A stretch of DNA of 64,000 nt from Crossaster papposus (taxonomy: Eukaryota > Echinodermata > Asteroidea > Velatida > Solasteridae): assembly GCA_037893245.1 (NCBI GenBank), contig JBAIAA010000412.1, positions 2,542,001-2,606,000 on the forward strand, in the 5' to 3' direction. Position 1 is the first letter of the stretch. Each line of letters opens with the position of its first letter. The translations under genes were made by a program, and so were the position numbers. The notes beneath the pieces are model-generated. The model was given only the letters and a program-made list of their open reading frames with translations, searched no databases and had not been told where the DNA came from. Shown here one piece after another: positions 47,301 through 59,642 of the stretch.

Positions 47301-50300
47301 GTTTAAGGGGTGTGTTCCAAGTTGGAATTAAAACAAAACATAACATAACATTAATTAGCAAATTTGTCATGGGCGTGTTGTGTTTATGTAGAATTCTTTT
47401 GATGTGACATATATTGCCCGTAGGCTTGTCAACGAGTACTGCCGTCTTTTGTTATGGTGGCAGTTCGTTACACTTGTGTGATTTTCCTCCCATTTTATTC
47501 TTCTTCTTATTAATTCATATGTGAATAGGCCCACCTGTTTATTTCTTCTCCATTGTTTAGAAGCCTACTGTGGTTTTAAACTTCACCTTGAATCATGTAC
47601 TATTAAATAATCGTTAAATAATTAATTAATGTGTACAATTGTATTTCTTAACTGGGCCAAGTTTTATTTTGCATTGTCGTCTGATGTAATTTCGTGTTTT
47701 TCTGTAATCTGTTTGACCTTATATGTTATGACTCGTTGGGTGTATTACAATGATAAAATCATTCAGATAGAGGTGTGGTGGTTACATTATAGACACATGT
47801 CCAGCATCTTATTGCATTTTTCTGGTAGATATTGTATAGCAAAATCCATTATTTCACGATCGATTTGCAACACAAAGGACATCCCAGAGAAAAAGGGGGG
47901 GAAAACAAGTCGGTGCTTAGAAGGCCCAGATTGAAACGGTAGTGGAAAAGAAAAAAAATCGTTCCAAATTATGATTTTGTGTTTAGAAGCCGAAATGAGT
48001 CTGGGTTTGGTTGGGTGCGGATCGAACCAGATCGAAGACCGAACAATGCGGCCCCATGCGAGCCGCTTGTCATGTAACCGGTCAGGCCACCACGTAGAAC
48101 TGGGGAAAATGTTTGGTTTGGGACGGTGGGCCCCGCCGTGCGTGCACGGCTGGCCGACCCCGTCTACCGTGAACAAAAATAATAATAATGCAAGCCTGGG
48201 TAACATCGGTTACTTTCCCACCATTCTCCTCGCTTCTCATCCGATATCCCTGGGTTTTCCCTTTTAGTGTGTGCTCTCTTGCAGCTCGTCCAAGCGTGGA
48301 AACCCATTTAAGGGTGTAAGGGTTAATGCAATCGATCATGCTTTTGCCGTAATGACATGAAAAAACAACCTCCCCTTTGATTGAAGAATCTGTTATTATT
48401 ATGTCGTTGAAACGGACAAAGGCGCGCGTGCCAAATTCTGACCAGCAGTTCCCTTACACCCAAGCATATTCTATCCGACCAACATCTTTCAAAATCTTGC
48501 AAATTGCTGTTGCAAGATTATGTTTTACATTTACTGTTTAACTTCTGTTTTGTCTTTATTTAACCAAAAAAATCACCAAAAAACAAGCAAGTGCACGGAA
48601 TGTTAAGCATAATAGTGCGCTTATCGTAATTGCGGTAGTTAGTGGTTTTCGTCATGCATGTGTAACGCACGTTTTTTAGCGATAGATTTGCACGAGATTT
48701 GCAGAAAGTCAATTTTGAGATCAGTTGAACGAGACAGTGATTTTGGTTGATTTGCTTCGCACGAGTGTTGATCTGTCTGTTGAAACTAAAGTGTTAGTAT
48801 GTGGTGCACCAGTAAGCGATAACAAATAGTCGTTAATTGTCAGCCCGTGTAATTTGCAGTTGTTGTGTTAAGAACGAACACTGTTAACAAAACTGTTTGT
48901 TTCTAGGGCCTCAAACGGTCGTGTATAAAGACCATGGTAAAGACCGACATGGAAATCTGTACATTTTATTTACATACGAAAGCTTTTGAATTGGAGATTT
49001 TCCTAACGGTTGCAAAGTTGGTCATCTTGGCTCTAATCCAATTTGGACTAGCTGCTGGTGGAAGCTGGTATGGGCAAGATCTATATCATTGTAATATCCG
49101 GGATTCTTTAGTTCGGCAGATAATAGGTACAACCTTGGGATGACCATCGGGTCATTTGGGGCTAGTATACTGAAACAGGTTTTAGTAATCTCCTCCTCTA
49201 AACACAACTCTTTAAAAAAAAAACTCCTGGCACAATCAATGTGTTTATGGACTTAAATCCTGCATTGATGAAGGTTTTTTATCATCTTGAGGCGAAAATC
49301 GCTCATTATCCCCGGGACACGAACGGGGATAATAGATGGGTTCTGTCCGGGGAAAGAATGGGATTTAAGGGTGAAATGTTGGGCCAACAAGATGACGGGG
49401 TGTTGACTGCTTGACAATGCCAGTACCAGAATAGCACTCACAAATAATCGCGTTGAATAATCCCTTCTATCCTTTAAGAAAACAAATGGTGAGATTATTA
49501 CTTTGGTCGGCAATTTTTTTAAAGGTAGGAAAATAAAATGAAGTGAATCTTCGTTGTGTGTCGTTTTTCCCCCGGTGCGAGTAAGAGGTTGTGTCTTGTG
49601 GGCAGAGTCAACATTTTAGCCCCACAGTTTTCAGTGGGTTGTCAAGAACAACGGTGTAGTTTTGGTGCCAATTTGGTACCGAGTGTTAGACACTAGTATC
49701 TCTTCCACCAGTCGGGATATGTTAGGCAAAGGCACAATTGCTCACCAATTACCCTCATGCAGCGATAGCCATCGTAGACGGTTCGCAGGGCGGGTTTTGC
49801 GAGACTGTCCCGGTTACCTATAGGTCTGTACTAGTCTGTGACTTACTGGTAGTTCTATTTTGTTCTGGAGTTCTGGAAAGTGCCACAAAATGCTTCTTTA
49901 ATTTCCCAACTGATGACTTTTTCTGCTTTGGTTTTATTTGCTGTGCAGGTAAAGACGGCTTTGGCTGCCCGAAGTGTCCGAAGACCTACCGATACCCGAA
50001 CACCCTGAAATCCCATCTTCACTTCCGGTGCACCGCGTCGTCGACGCGAAGCGAGAGCCGCAGTGCTCTCTCGGGTCGGTCGGGCTCCAGCAAGGAGGAC
50101 CGCGCCCTCTGCGCGGGGAGCGCCTTCCATCGGATCGTGTCGGTCTCCTCGTCTTCAGGAGGAGCCGATGAGTCAGTCTCATCGTCGCCGCGGGTCACCA
50201 GCGCCAACGGCAACCACCACCCGCCGCATCCTCCCAATCGCCACGGGGTACCAGCCGAGGCCAGCAGCCGGACGGCCATGATGGATATCTACAGCCTGGC

Positions 50301-51645
50301 CCGCAGCGCCCTCAGCGTGGGAGCCGCACGAAAGAGCAACCAGCCGGCGAGCCTGATCGGCGACGGTGCAGGATCGGCGTTCAGACCGCACAATCCTCGA
50401 CCTCAAGCGACGGATGATGCGGTGCTACAACGGAAGGAGAAGGAAGGCTTCCGTGTGGTGCGCAGCAGCAAAGACTCCCTTGGTTCGTCTCTTCTTCCTA
50501 CCTCATCTTCCTCTTCTTCTTCTGCTTCCTCCTCCTCCTCTGCGCCCCTCTCAGCGTCCTCAGCATCTAGGATAGGACAAGGCGAGCGCAAACCGTCTTT
50601 CACCGTGGAGAAAATATTCGGTCTGCCGCGGCCGGCCAGCCCGCAACTCGCCCATCACAACTCGGCCATCGGAGACTCGCTGCTGCAGCAGCGTCAGAAG
50701 GCACTGGAGAGGAACTGCCTGTCCACTGGCTACCAGCCATGCCCAGTGTCCGCACACCACCATCACCACGGCGACACGCCAGTAGCCATCGGTCCTTTGC
50801 ACCGTCCGTTGGACCCTTATGCTGGTTTCCCATACCAGTTCTACCACCACCATCACCACAACCAGCCGGGACTACACCCTGGTCTATCCCGCTATGGAAC
50901 TGTCCTACCAGTCCACACCAACGGCGAACTGTACGGCTCGGGCGGCCCTTGTTTCTCCTATAAACTTCCATTTCCCGCCGGTTTACTACGCTATCCAGAC
51001 CCAACAGCCCCGCTGGTCGCGTCCGCTGCCAGTGACGTCATGGACCTGAACAAATATGCAAATCTCGAGCGTAGTCTGACCAATCAGGGAGTGGCTGGCT
51101 TCCACGACCCCCAACTCTTCGCCAATCACCATCCGGCACCCAACGGCAAGGCAAAGCGGGGTCACCTGTGCATCTATTGCGGCAAGCTGTACTCGCGCAA
51201 GTACGGACTCAAGATTCACCTGAGGACACACACGGGCTACAAGCCCCTGAAGTGCAAGGTTTGCCTGCGGCCTTTCGGTGATCCTAGCAACCTGAACAAG
51301 CACATCCGTCTGCACGCGGAGGGGGAGACTCCGTACCGGTGCCGCTACTGCGGGAAAGTTTTAGTACGACGCCGGGATCTAGACCGGCACATTCGGTCGC
51401 GGCACCCTAACGAGCACGAGAAGCTTGACCAGCAGGAGGCGGCTAGCTCCGGCCTGGTTACGGTGTCTTCTCCGCCCACCAAGGCGCCGATAGAAGGGGC
51501 TATCAAGACACCAGAGTACGATGTGGAGAACCCGGTGTCTTCACCGGGTGATGTGGACAATGTTGAGGAAGACGATGAGGGAGTTGATGATGGAGATGAC
51601 GAGGAAGAAATGGACGACGAGATGCAACTCGAACTCGACGTATGA
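38352..51645 (+). CDS. PRDM13: PR domain zinc finger protein 13
   Basis: Three exons join in frame: 38352-38645, 40467-40707 and 49949-51645. The product has 743 residues (human 707). The ATG at 38352 is preceded by an in-frame TAG at 38340, which supports this start unless an upstream exon is spliced on. Exon 1 has an Ala run (VVVIAAAAAAAAAAA) encoded by a GCT/GCC repeat, then the start of the PR domain (SFGPFEGEFRLG). Exon 2 completes it (WMRFVAAA, GEELLVWYTSAFAEYLGMPTT). Exon 3 has zinc finger 1 (CPKCPKTYRYPNTLKSH, C2HC), a long Ser/His-rich linker with the NGELYGS and GLLRYP motifs, and fingers 2-4 at about residues 584-606, 612-634 and 641-664. The GYKPLKCKVCLRPFGDPSNL and KVLVRRRDLDRH segments are diagnostic. 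An acidic tail follows. In vertebrates PRDM13 is a nuclear repressor acting in spinal cord, cerebellum and retina to set inhibitory neuron fate. The 9.2-kb second intron is likely regulatory. Confidence 0.94.
38389..38434 (+). repeat. GCT/GCC trinucleotide repeat in PRDM13 exon 1
   Basis: A run of GCTGCT units followed by GCCGCCGCC encodes about eleven alanines near residue 14-24 of the predicted protein. Length variation here would change the alanine tract without a frameshift. Confidence 0.85.
39004..39400 (+). repeat. Tandem duplication of a 197-bp unit (PRDM13 intron 1)
   Basis: Two direct copies start AAATGTCGCAGTATTCTTAG at 39004 and 39201 and end TTAGACCGTATTTTCATAAA. They differ at only a few positions, so the duplication is recent. 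No coding content. Confidence 0.95.
40033..40262 (-). mobile_element. SINE copy in PRDM13 intron 1
   Basis: The tail (GCTTATATAGCGCTTTA) and body (CTCACAGGTACCATTTACTC, GTGGAGAGAAGCAA) match the SINE at 34021. The tRNA-like head is missing or degraded at the right end. It ends about 200 bp before exon 2. Confidence 0.65.
41383..41630. mobile_element. Foldback element, family H, copy 1
   Basis: The left end, GCGTTTTCGAATTCCTGGC, and the right end, AAAGGTTTCGAAAACAC, are inverted. The interior shares GTTCTTTGATTTGAACCTAA and TTGCTTCTTAGCAATAAGC-like segments with the copies at 52561 and 53267. It lies in PRDM13 intron 2, beside a fragment of the 2020 palindrome family. Confidence 0.65.
43837..44081. 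mobile_element. Foldback MITE, family E, copy 2
   Basis: It begins GGGGCTAATTTCATAGAGC and ends GCTCTATGAAATCGGCCCC. Most of its length matches the copy at 25598, with an extra internal TTGGCTTAGCATGAAAAACA segment. It lies in PRDM13 intron 2. Confidence 0.85.
44745..45117 (+). mobile_element. TTAA-flanked MITE, family B, copy 3
   Basis: TTAA at both ends, termini AGGTAGGATACACCA and TGGTGTATACTACCT. It shares its internal order with 10682-11072. It lies in PRDM13 intron 2. Confidence 0.9.
46861..47108 (+). repeat. Tandem duplication, 124-bp unit, in a CTTTCAAAA-rich patch
   Basis: Two units start TTGAAAGGTATTTTTTTTCT at 46861 and 46985. The surrounding 46740-47130 is dense in ACCTTTCAAAA and its complement, so the patch could fold on itself. 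The 104-residue ORF across it is the repeat read in frame. It lies in PRDM13 intron 2. Confidence 0.85.
47945..48110 (-). mobile_element. tRNA-derived short repeat, minus strand
   Basis: On the minus strand it starts at about 48106 with an A box-like TGGCCTGACCGG and a B box GGTTCGATCC. It then runs about 70 bases to a T run (ATTTTTTTTC) near 47950 that could end pol III transcription. No second copy was seen in the window. Confidence 0.45.
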
Positions 51646-51987
51646 CGACATTTATACAATTCTTACTTTTAAAAAGTATCAAATGACTCAGCCATAAAAT
51701 GACAACTATTCAAGTATCAACACAACAAAAAACAATAGTGTGTGACCGAGAAATCATTAAAACTAAAAAATGAAGTTAAAAACGTGTATTTCTTCTAAGT
51801 TCAGTTTGTTGTATAATGGTTGAAACCCATAATAATGTATTAAAAAAACCGACCTAAATTCTAAAAGTATTGGATGGTAGTTTTTCATATATTTATATAA
51901 TACAATTCTTTACTGCATAGTCGTTTCTCTTTGTTGTGGTCGTACATTGACCACCTGGGAAAAAGCTCTGTTTAGATTGTTCTCCCT

Positions 51988-52221
51988 GGTGTTAATTTCA
52001 TTGACCTGCTAAGCACAACAATTCTTCCTTTGCAAAAACAGGGATACAAACCAATTTCAGTGTTAGCAGATTTTTCTGCTATGGTTAGCACAACCTTTCT
52101 TGAATTTGGCCTCGTGTTTTTGCTATGGCATGAAAAGCACGTGGAGTTTTGGCTGGTAACCAAAGATGTTTTGTGCTAAACAAAATTTTGTTGTGCTTAG
52201 CAGCTCCTTGAAATTGGCCCC
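51988..52221. mobile_element. Foldback MITE, family E, copy 3
   Basis: The left end is TTAATTTCATTGACCTGC and the right end is GCAGCTCCTTGAAATTGGCCC. It is internally diverged but keeps TTTTGCTATGGCATGAAAAG and CTGGTAACC. It lies about 340 bp after the PRDM13 stop. Confidence 0.75.
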
Positions 52222-52560
52222 TCGTACATCGTTATGGTAGGAAGTTTACTGCTAGATTCTTCAAATGTTGTATTTACCTAAAGGGCGTGCACAACCCATG
52301 GATTTTTCCATTATTCACTGCCACGGTACATTGCATCATTTCTCGAAATACTTTGGCGTAAATTACAACCAAATTTGCAACAAAATATGAACCAATTTTG
52401 TTTTTAACACAATCTTTTGACCTGCCGATGCAAAATTCTCCAGAAATTTGAGATTGTTCGCAGTTTTATTTGCACAAGATGAAACGACCGCAGAGTACCA
52501 AGAAATGGGGGGACTTTTGAAACTCTTGGTGGCAGCAAACACCAGATTTTCGATATCTAT

Positions 52561-52803
52561 GGGGCCTTTTCGAATCCCTTGCTTCGTCTCCGTCTTTGGC
52601 TTAAGGCGATTCTAGATTCCCAACTGCGAGATCCCCTGCGACATTTTGATGCCTGTTGCGCTTCAGAAACATTCAATCTACTGATATGAACCTAAAAGTT
52701 AGACTATTTATATTTGCTTTAATTTCTATTTGCTTCTCAGTAATTCAGAATTCGGAGGCGAAGCCAAAGCCGAAGACGAAGCAAAGGTTTCGAAAAGGCC
52801 CTA
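52561..52803. mobile_element. Foldback element, family H, copy 2
   Basis: It begins GGGGCCTTTTCGAATCCC and ends GGTTTCGAAAAGGCCC, a good inverted pair, with CTTCGTCTCCGTCTTTGGC and GCCAAAGCCGAAGACGAAG extending it. The best-preserved copy of the family. Confidence 0.85.
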
Positions 52804-53266
52804 TGGTTGCACAAGTGCACAACACAAATACGCGCCCGTAGGAAACAACGCAAAATCAGACAGAAACAGTGCCGCCTCGCGACGCTCAGGGGTAGGGTGG
52901 CATTGTATTAAAGATTAAGACCCCTAGGGCAATTTTCTTTTCAATTTTACTAGGGTTGACCTACTAAATTGTTTGTATATTCCCTACCCCCAAAACACTT
53001 CTAAAATGGTATTCAATTTCTGGGCCCAGGTCTAAATGTAGCCCCCGCCTCTATGCCAAATAGACCCACACGTTGGTCTTTTTTGATGAATAAAATTTCC
53101 CCAGTTGGAAGAAACAAGTCACAAATACTTGATCTCCACAAACATTTATACAAGCAGTCCACAGGGCCACAGAGACCCCTTATTCAAAACTATCTGAGGG
53201 ATCACAAAATATTAATGAGCTCGCGCGTAGTACTCCACGTGAATTGATGTGGTGCGCCCCTAGATG

Positions 53267-53515
53267 GGTCTTATCGAATCCCTGGCAGTTCGTCTTGGTC
53301 TTTCAGCTTAAGGCGATTTTAGGCTCGCTCTTGTATGAACTCCAGCCACAATTTGGTGCCTGTATGTGCTTCAGAAACTTTCAATCGGTTGATATGAATC
53401 TAAAAGTTTGAACATTTCAATTTGCTTTCATTTCTATTTGCTTCTCAAAGAGTTTTCAGTTCAGTGATTCGGAAATCGGGGGCAAAACCGAACCCAAGAC
53501 AAAGCAAAGGTTTGT
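53267..53515. mobile_element. Foldback element, family H, copy 3
   Basis: Similar in order to 52561-52803 but diverged: GGTCTTATCGAATCCCTGGC at the left and AAGACAAAGCAAAGGTTTG at the right. Confidence 0.7.
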
Positions 53516-56500
53516 AAAAGCTTATCCTGTTTATACGATTTAGAAAGGAAAATCTCACCTGCGTGACAAAACATGTGGATTCTAATACACTTTCCCCTAA
53601 AAAACCAAGAAGTTAATTTCAAATTAAGATTTCCATTTCCAATGTGCAATAATTATATTTATCTAAAAGCTTTTGATTGAGAACTTGTTGAATATCGTCA
53701 GCAAATATGGAACAAAAATTATGAAATTTACGACTAATGGTGAAATGGACATTGGATTTCGTAATTTTTCAGTGTGAATAAAATCTCTACTTATTATACC
53801 GATGATAATTTATTTGGTTTAAATAAATTTTGTAATGTCATATGTACTTTGCAAAGATTAGAATTAGCATTTGTGATCAAGAAAAAAGTACTGTTCGCTT
53901 TGGATTATTTTTCTTTAAAAAATCAACTGCAAAAATAAGCGTAGAACGTAGAAGATATTCTTGGGTGTTGAATGCAAAACGCTTTTTACTTTTCATACTA
54001 ATAGTCGATCGTATTTTAAATGGCGTAATTGTTCAAAGCGCCCGTTTTACAAAAAGCGCCCTTTTGTGTTTTACATTTGTCAGTTCTGCTGCTTAATGCA
54101 TGCATAGAACAATTATTAATGTATATTGTAGATTATTTTTAATTATTTATTCAGACGAGAGAAGGCTCACCGAATAAAATGCATTCCATTTTGAAAAAAA
54201 ACAAATCTGCCGTTTCAAATTACTATTCTTCCCGCCTGGACACTTGTACTGGAAAACAACACACAACCAGACAGAAAATGGCCACCTGGGCCGATATTCA
54301 TAAAAACCTGCTAACTTAGCAGGTAACTAGGCCTTAGCAGCCCGCTAAATCCGTAGTTTGCTGCTTCGTGGTTACCAACTAATTTTGTATTAATAAAACC
54401 TTGCTAAGAATGTTACCAGCTAGTTGGCAGCTAAATATTTTAAATTAATTAAGCACGCAGCTGGGGACACCAGGCAAGTTGCCAGCTAGTGACTTAGAGA
54501 CACCCCAGATGAACTCTAATGTTAGCAGTTAACTTAGCAACCAACTAGGTTTAGCAGGCTTTTTACTCTTAATGAGAGTGTATGAGCGTCCAAAAACGTT
54601 AGTACGTGTACTAAAAACATGCGACAAAAGAAAATAGACTGGCTGATGAAACAACCAGTCAACCGTGTGAAAAGTCAAACAGATGGACATGCACAAGTCT
54701 AGTCTTGGTCTTCAAAATGAAACCATGTGCCTTTTTAAAATCCCCTTATAGACCACAGGGCATGGCCGATTATCTTGCACCTTCTTGACGCATATCGTGA
54801 ATCTATATACATTTTACTTTAAACTACTTAGGAAGTTGTTGGGAAACTCACAAATAAAATCCCCAAACGGTCTGCGAACCAGTACTCGATAAAATCTAAA
54901 TTTAAAATTCATGTTTTTCAGCGACCAATCAACGAGGCCCTTCTGTCGTGGTGCGGCACGTTTGTGCGAATAGTGGGAAAATGGACCAATAGCGGGCGTT
55001 GTAAAATAGAGCGAGCGTAGGCGCTGTTGACACGAGCTGCTCAGATGATAGCGATTTGAACAAGAAAAAGTATATTATGCACGGTTCAGATGCAGATTCC
55101 AGGGGTTTGTTGTTCTCTGAAAAGAGTTTAAAAAAATTCCACGCTTGTGCCGGTAGGTGGAAAAATGTATCCAAGCAAAAATCGCCGAAAAAGCGGAGAT
55201 GATCATATTGGCATTCCAATAAGCCACTTCGACATTCCAACTGCGCATGCGTTACTTACCTTGGCAACCTGAAATTTGAGATAAACAAAGTCGCGCTGCA
55301 CGTATGCAACGTGCATAACGCGGGTACGATACACGTGTAAACATACTGCTTAACTAACGTTCGTTAGCATGTGGGGGAAAAACACAATTTTTCTCGTGTT
55401 TATTAAACCCAATACAGCAGAATCCTGACTCGAATTTAATCATGGTGAGATAATTAATGTTACCTAACTTTGTTTTTCTTCAGATAGAGCAAAACAAATC
55501 TCGTTTCGAGTTCGCTAAAATGTAAACTTATAGGCCTACCGTTCGACCACGCAGTCACAGTCAAATTTGGGTGTGTGTACGTGTGTAAACTACGTTTGGG
55601 ATATAGGGCGCCCATAATTAAAAATGTGGCAGCCTGCATAATTTCTCTAGGGTGCAGGCACGACCTACTTAGCTTTATCTTTGTCTGAAACATTTTTCTA
55701 AAGGAAAAACTATAAAAGACTTGCGTGTATTTTGTACCAAAAAGTGTCAATTGCATCATGATAATGTATTTTGAATTGTATTTGTAGAGTTTTCATTATA
55801 CTTTTTATAGGAGGGCCTAATTAATTAGGGTAGGGCCTAATTAGGTAGGTCTAGGGGTTTAATTTTTTAAAGGAAATTTAGGGATCAAAGTGATAATGAC
55901 AATGACAAAATGCAACACGAAAATAAAGTACAATATACCTAGCCTTAGGCAACTCTATATATTGTTCTCTTTTATGTGTCTTCCTTCATAAGGTGATGAG
56001 GACCATCTTTTGCTGAACCTGAGGATATATGTTCCGTTACAAACTGCGGCAAGATCAATAATCAACTTGAAAAATGAAAAGGAGGACAGTGTACAAAGCA
56101 TGGATGCCATTTAGGTTTCGGAACATGTGATTGTGAACCTCCATTCCATTCTCAACTGAGAAGCGTGATGAATTAAGACACCAGTCGTCGCTGGCACAAG
56201 ATGATCAAAAGGAAATATCCCAAAACAAACAGGAACTGGGTTGCAAAATCGTCGATTGTGTATGCTCAAGACACTTGTATCTTCAGCCAATGATATAATT
56301 AGTCTTTGCTGTTCTAGTATTCTTTAACCAGACCTCATTGTGTAAATTTATACAATGTATCTCTGTACAGCTGTAAATAACTCGTTGACCAAATAAAGTG
56401 TGCAGATATAAATGTACACTATACGTGAAATAATGATTGTATAGGGCTGGTGGCTTTCCTTTTACATGTAATATTAATAAAATGCTTTCACCCTTTATCA

Positions 56501-56871
56501 CGAAGCATATATAATCACTCGGCTGATGTGTTTGTGAACGTATTTTAAAGGTATCGTGCTTTAATCAACAGGTGCAAGAAGAAAAAAGTGAACATACATG
56601 TATAAAGCCGGACTAAAATAATATTGTTTAAGCTGCTCAGTTAATTAACAATATTATTATACACCCACTTGCAGCTGCAATTAACCCTTCATAATTTGTA
56701 ACATAAAAGATGAAGATTATTTCAAAATACGAAAACAATTCAAGATTTGTCAAATGGCTAATGTTTGAACACCACTATATTTTGTGTAACCTCTGCATCA
56801 GCTAGTTATAAAATCAATATAATTTATGAATGGTAAATTCAATATTAAATGGTATCAATGAACAACATAAT

Positions 56872-57150
56872 TCAATTTTGAAAGTGGAATCTGGTATTGG
56901 TAGCTGCTTTGCCAATTAACACAAACGAAATTACTTTTGTGGCAATAATCCCTCCAAGTTCCGAATATAACTTCGTTCTGTGTTTGTCTTCGGTCAGTTC
57001 GTCAACTTTCAGATAGAGGACTAACGTTGAGCTGAGTTCCTTCTTCCCCCCGCTGGATTTCCTCTTAATTTTAAAAAAATCCTTCAAAGCCTCGACATTC
57101 CAGTGTTCAATAACATCTAAAGACAAAGCAAAAGAATCCTCTGAGGACAT
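56872..57150 (-). CDS. SAP-like domain ORF, partial or decayed
   Basis: From the ATG at 57150 the minus strand reads a short N-terminus and then LDVIEHWNVEALKDFFKIKR, followed by GGKKEL. This has the spacing of a SAP-type helix-turn-helix of the kind found at the start of many transposon-related proteins in marine invertebrates. The frame stops at 56872. A possible splice donor (GTTAGT) follows KKELSST, so this could be the first exon of a longer gene, but no second exon was identified. Without that, a remnant is equally likely. An upstream in-frame extension to 57228 is open. Confidence 0.35.
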   Translation of the reverse strand: MSSEDSFALSLDVIEHWNVEALKDFFKIKRKSSGGKKELSSTLVLYLKVDELTEDKHRTKLYSELGGIIATKVISFVLIGKAATNTRFHFQN

Positions 57151-57307
57151 TGACAAAGTTATTTGAGAAAAAAACAATCTAAAACGCGACAGTAGAAATA
57201 GAAAAATGGCATTCGCCACGCGCGACACGAGTACGTTGCCAACGGCGACACCATTTGTTTATCTGCAATAACCCTTGACATTACCCATAGTGCACTGCGC
57301 GCGTGAG

Positions 57308-57613
57308 ATGTCGAAGTGGCTTATCGTACACGCACTGGTTGATGTACCGCAGGAATCCGCATTGTCAACAGTACGTGACGTAGTTGAGTATATGCCGTTA
57401 AAAAAAAGAGAACAGAGGTGGAGTTTGGACAAAAAGACCCGAACAACTGTCTTTGACAAACATTCACAATGCCAGACGCTAACTGCAGGAAAGCTTCTGG
57501 AAGCAGCGAGGAAAAAAGAAGATCAGTGGCTGCTCTCACAGATCGAAGGGAAGGATCTTGTCACCACAGAAACATTGTATCACACAGTCTGCTTTCCATC
57601 TGACTCTCCCTAA
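57308..57613 (+). CDS. Unassigned 101-residue ORF, head-to-head with the SAP-like ORF
   Basis: The ATG at 57308 opens a frame to 57613, with no family I recognise. It is Lys/Arg-rich in the middle (PLKKREQRW) and followed at 57756 by an AATAAA hexamer (CGAATAAACATG). Its start is 158 bp from the SAP-like ORF's start on the other strand. It could be a small gene, a retrocopy or chance; composition and length alone do not decide. Confidence 0.25.
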   Translation: MSKWLIVHALVDVPQESALSTVRDVVEYMPLKKREQRWSLDKKTRTTVFDKHSQCQTLTAGKLLEAARKKEDQWLLSQIEGKDLVTTETLYHTVCFPSDSP

Positions 57614-59318
57614 TATAAATTCAGCTGGAAATGGGCAAAATGTTTGTTATAACAGAATTGTGTATTAAATGTAAATCGGTACGAGTTGTTGTTCACCCAC
57701 TCACAAGTACATTGTTAAAGACATGCATGGACAAATTTCAGTTTTACCGTCACGAATAAACATGTATTAAAGACTACATCTAAAAAAAAACTCTGGTCGT
57801 GTATATATTTTTTTCATACAATTTACATTTAGATTTTTAACCCCCCCCCCAAAAAAAAATTATTAAACAATTGTAATACAAAAATCAAACAATAACAATA
57901 AAAAATGACACTATTAAAGAGTTCAAAAGATGGCAATGAACAAAATTTGTATTAAGACATTAAAACACATCCTAATTCCTCTTTAATCGAATTCTGTCTC
58001 TGTAGATTCCCTTTTGAGCAAGCAACTGCAATAAGCAATCTTTTCCCATTTCCAATCCTGGTCAATAGAGGGCGCCCGTTATACACAGGTGATTAAAATG
58101 CAAATATTTAATTAACTGGTGAACATTTAATTGGGGATTTTGGTTTTTCGTGATCCACATGATCCCAGCTAACAGACTGCAGTGATTCCACTTAGATTCA
58201 AGAGGTGCGCCAAGGAAATTGATTTCTGAGCACATTTTGCAGCCATGCCCTGTGGTCTATTACTCTCGGGTGCAAAAAAAAACCTCTCCTGTAAAAATTT
58301 ATTTGATACTTCAAAACTTGGCTCATGAAACGTTTGAAGAATGTTATCAGCTAAAAAGTGAGTAAAATTGGCCTGAACTTTTTTGCATGATTTTAGGTAC
58401 TTTGGGTCGTCGTGTGCTGTACTGAACAAAGGTTGGAACCAAATTTAGAGTTTTTAGATTTGTCGTTTGGAATAGCTACAGCCAATAATATTTGCTCAAT
58501 TATAACAGACTCGCAAAAGAATACATTGTAGTTTATCTGAAAACAACTTTAATACTTTTTTATTTCTTTACATGGATTCAAACTGTATGCATATTCACCA
58601 TACAAAATGTATATTCTAACAAAATAATGATTATATTATACATGTACATGTATGGAGTACGCATGTAGGATGGAATACAGAAACGCACTCTTTCATTTAC
58701 TATTTACAAAACCTTCACACAACTTTTTTAATTTGCAGAGTTTGAACATGAACACATGTACATTATCATGTAGATACAAGTTGCCACTGTGTTAAATAAC
58801 CGTTTACCATTGTACAAAATGAATGCCATGCTCCATGTGGAAGATAGATGCATGTACAAACAACAAAATGGTTTTAAGTCGAGCTTGTTATCGATACGGG
58901 TCGAGTACACTATCAACAGTGTAGCCTTTGGTCAAGTCATAGAAGAATTTGGAGATGATGTATTGGAAGTATTTTGGAAGTAACCCTAAAATATTGTGTA
59001 TTACCTACATGTAGCTGTTGCTGTAATGTAATAATTATAATGAACAAATGCCGTGGCGACTTATAGTATCATGCACTATTCTACATGTACATCTATATAG
59101 GTTTTTATTTTCAAGAACGATTATCAAAAATCACTAACATGTACCCTGTTTGTTTGTAACTTTTTCTTTTACGTCTGTGATTTTGAAGTATCCTAACCAA
59201 AAAAAGAAGTGACACGTTGTGCAGCTATATTTGGGATTTGTGACTTGGCAGGGTTCACTGATGTGACAAATGGGAACAAAATGGCCGCACTGTGGAAAGT
59301 CTCTTGATGTATATAGCT

Positions 59319-59426
59319 CCGGCCGCGTCCAAAACTAGTGTCTATGGCTATTGTCTGGGTGTTCGTCCCTTACAGGTACAATTACGCGTGAGCAGGCTGA
59401 CAATAGACGTAGCCGGACACGGCCCA
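59319..59426. repeat. Short palindromic repeat
   Basis: The left end reads CCGGCCGCGTCC then TGGCTATTGTC; the right end reads GACAATAGACGTAGCCGGAC then ACGGCCC. Imperfect inverted arms of about 35 bases. Confidence 0.6.
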
Positions 59427-59642
59427 AGTGTGGGCAAAGGTACGACTGAAAAGTACTGGTGTTCACTAGGTGCATTCTAGAAAAACGACATCCATTCAAA
59501 TTTTGATACCTTGCAACCTACTACTGTCAGACCTACTTTTTTTCTCATCAACACTTAGAAAATTCAAAAGGGTAATATGGTATCAATCACAAACTCATCC
59601 ACAGAGCAAGTATTTGTAAACAGATGTCTGAATGAAGGTTAA

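Larger units (their letters stand above)
51646..56871. other. PRDM13 downstream region, repeats only
   Basis: This holds the PRDM13 3' untranslated region (no obvious polyadenylation signal could be chosen) followed by dispersed repeats at 51988, 52561, 53267 and about 54290-54570. The last has GCTAACTTAGCAGG and TTAACTTAGCAACC motifs repeated in both orientations. No convincing exon was found. Confidence 0.5.

Noticed and set aside
47787..48206. 139-residue minus-strand ORF
   Set aside because: It overlaps the tRNA-derived repeat at 47945-48110 and shows no domain.
55218..57323. 17-bp match ATGTCGAAGTGGCTTAT in opposite orientation at 55219-55235 and 57308-57324
   Set aside because: Flanks do not align, and one 17-bp match in 64 kb, counting both strands, is not far from chance.
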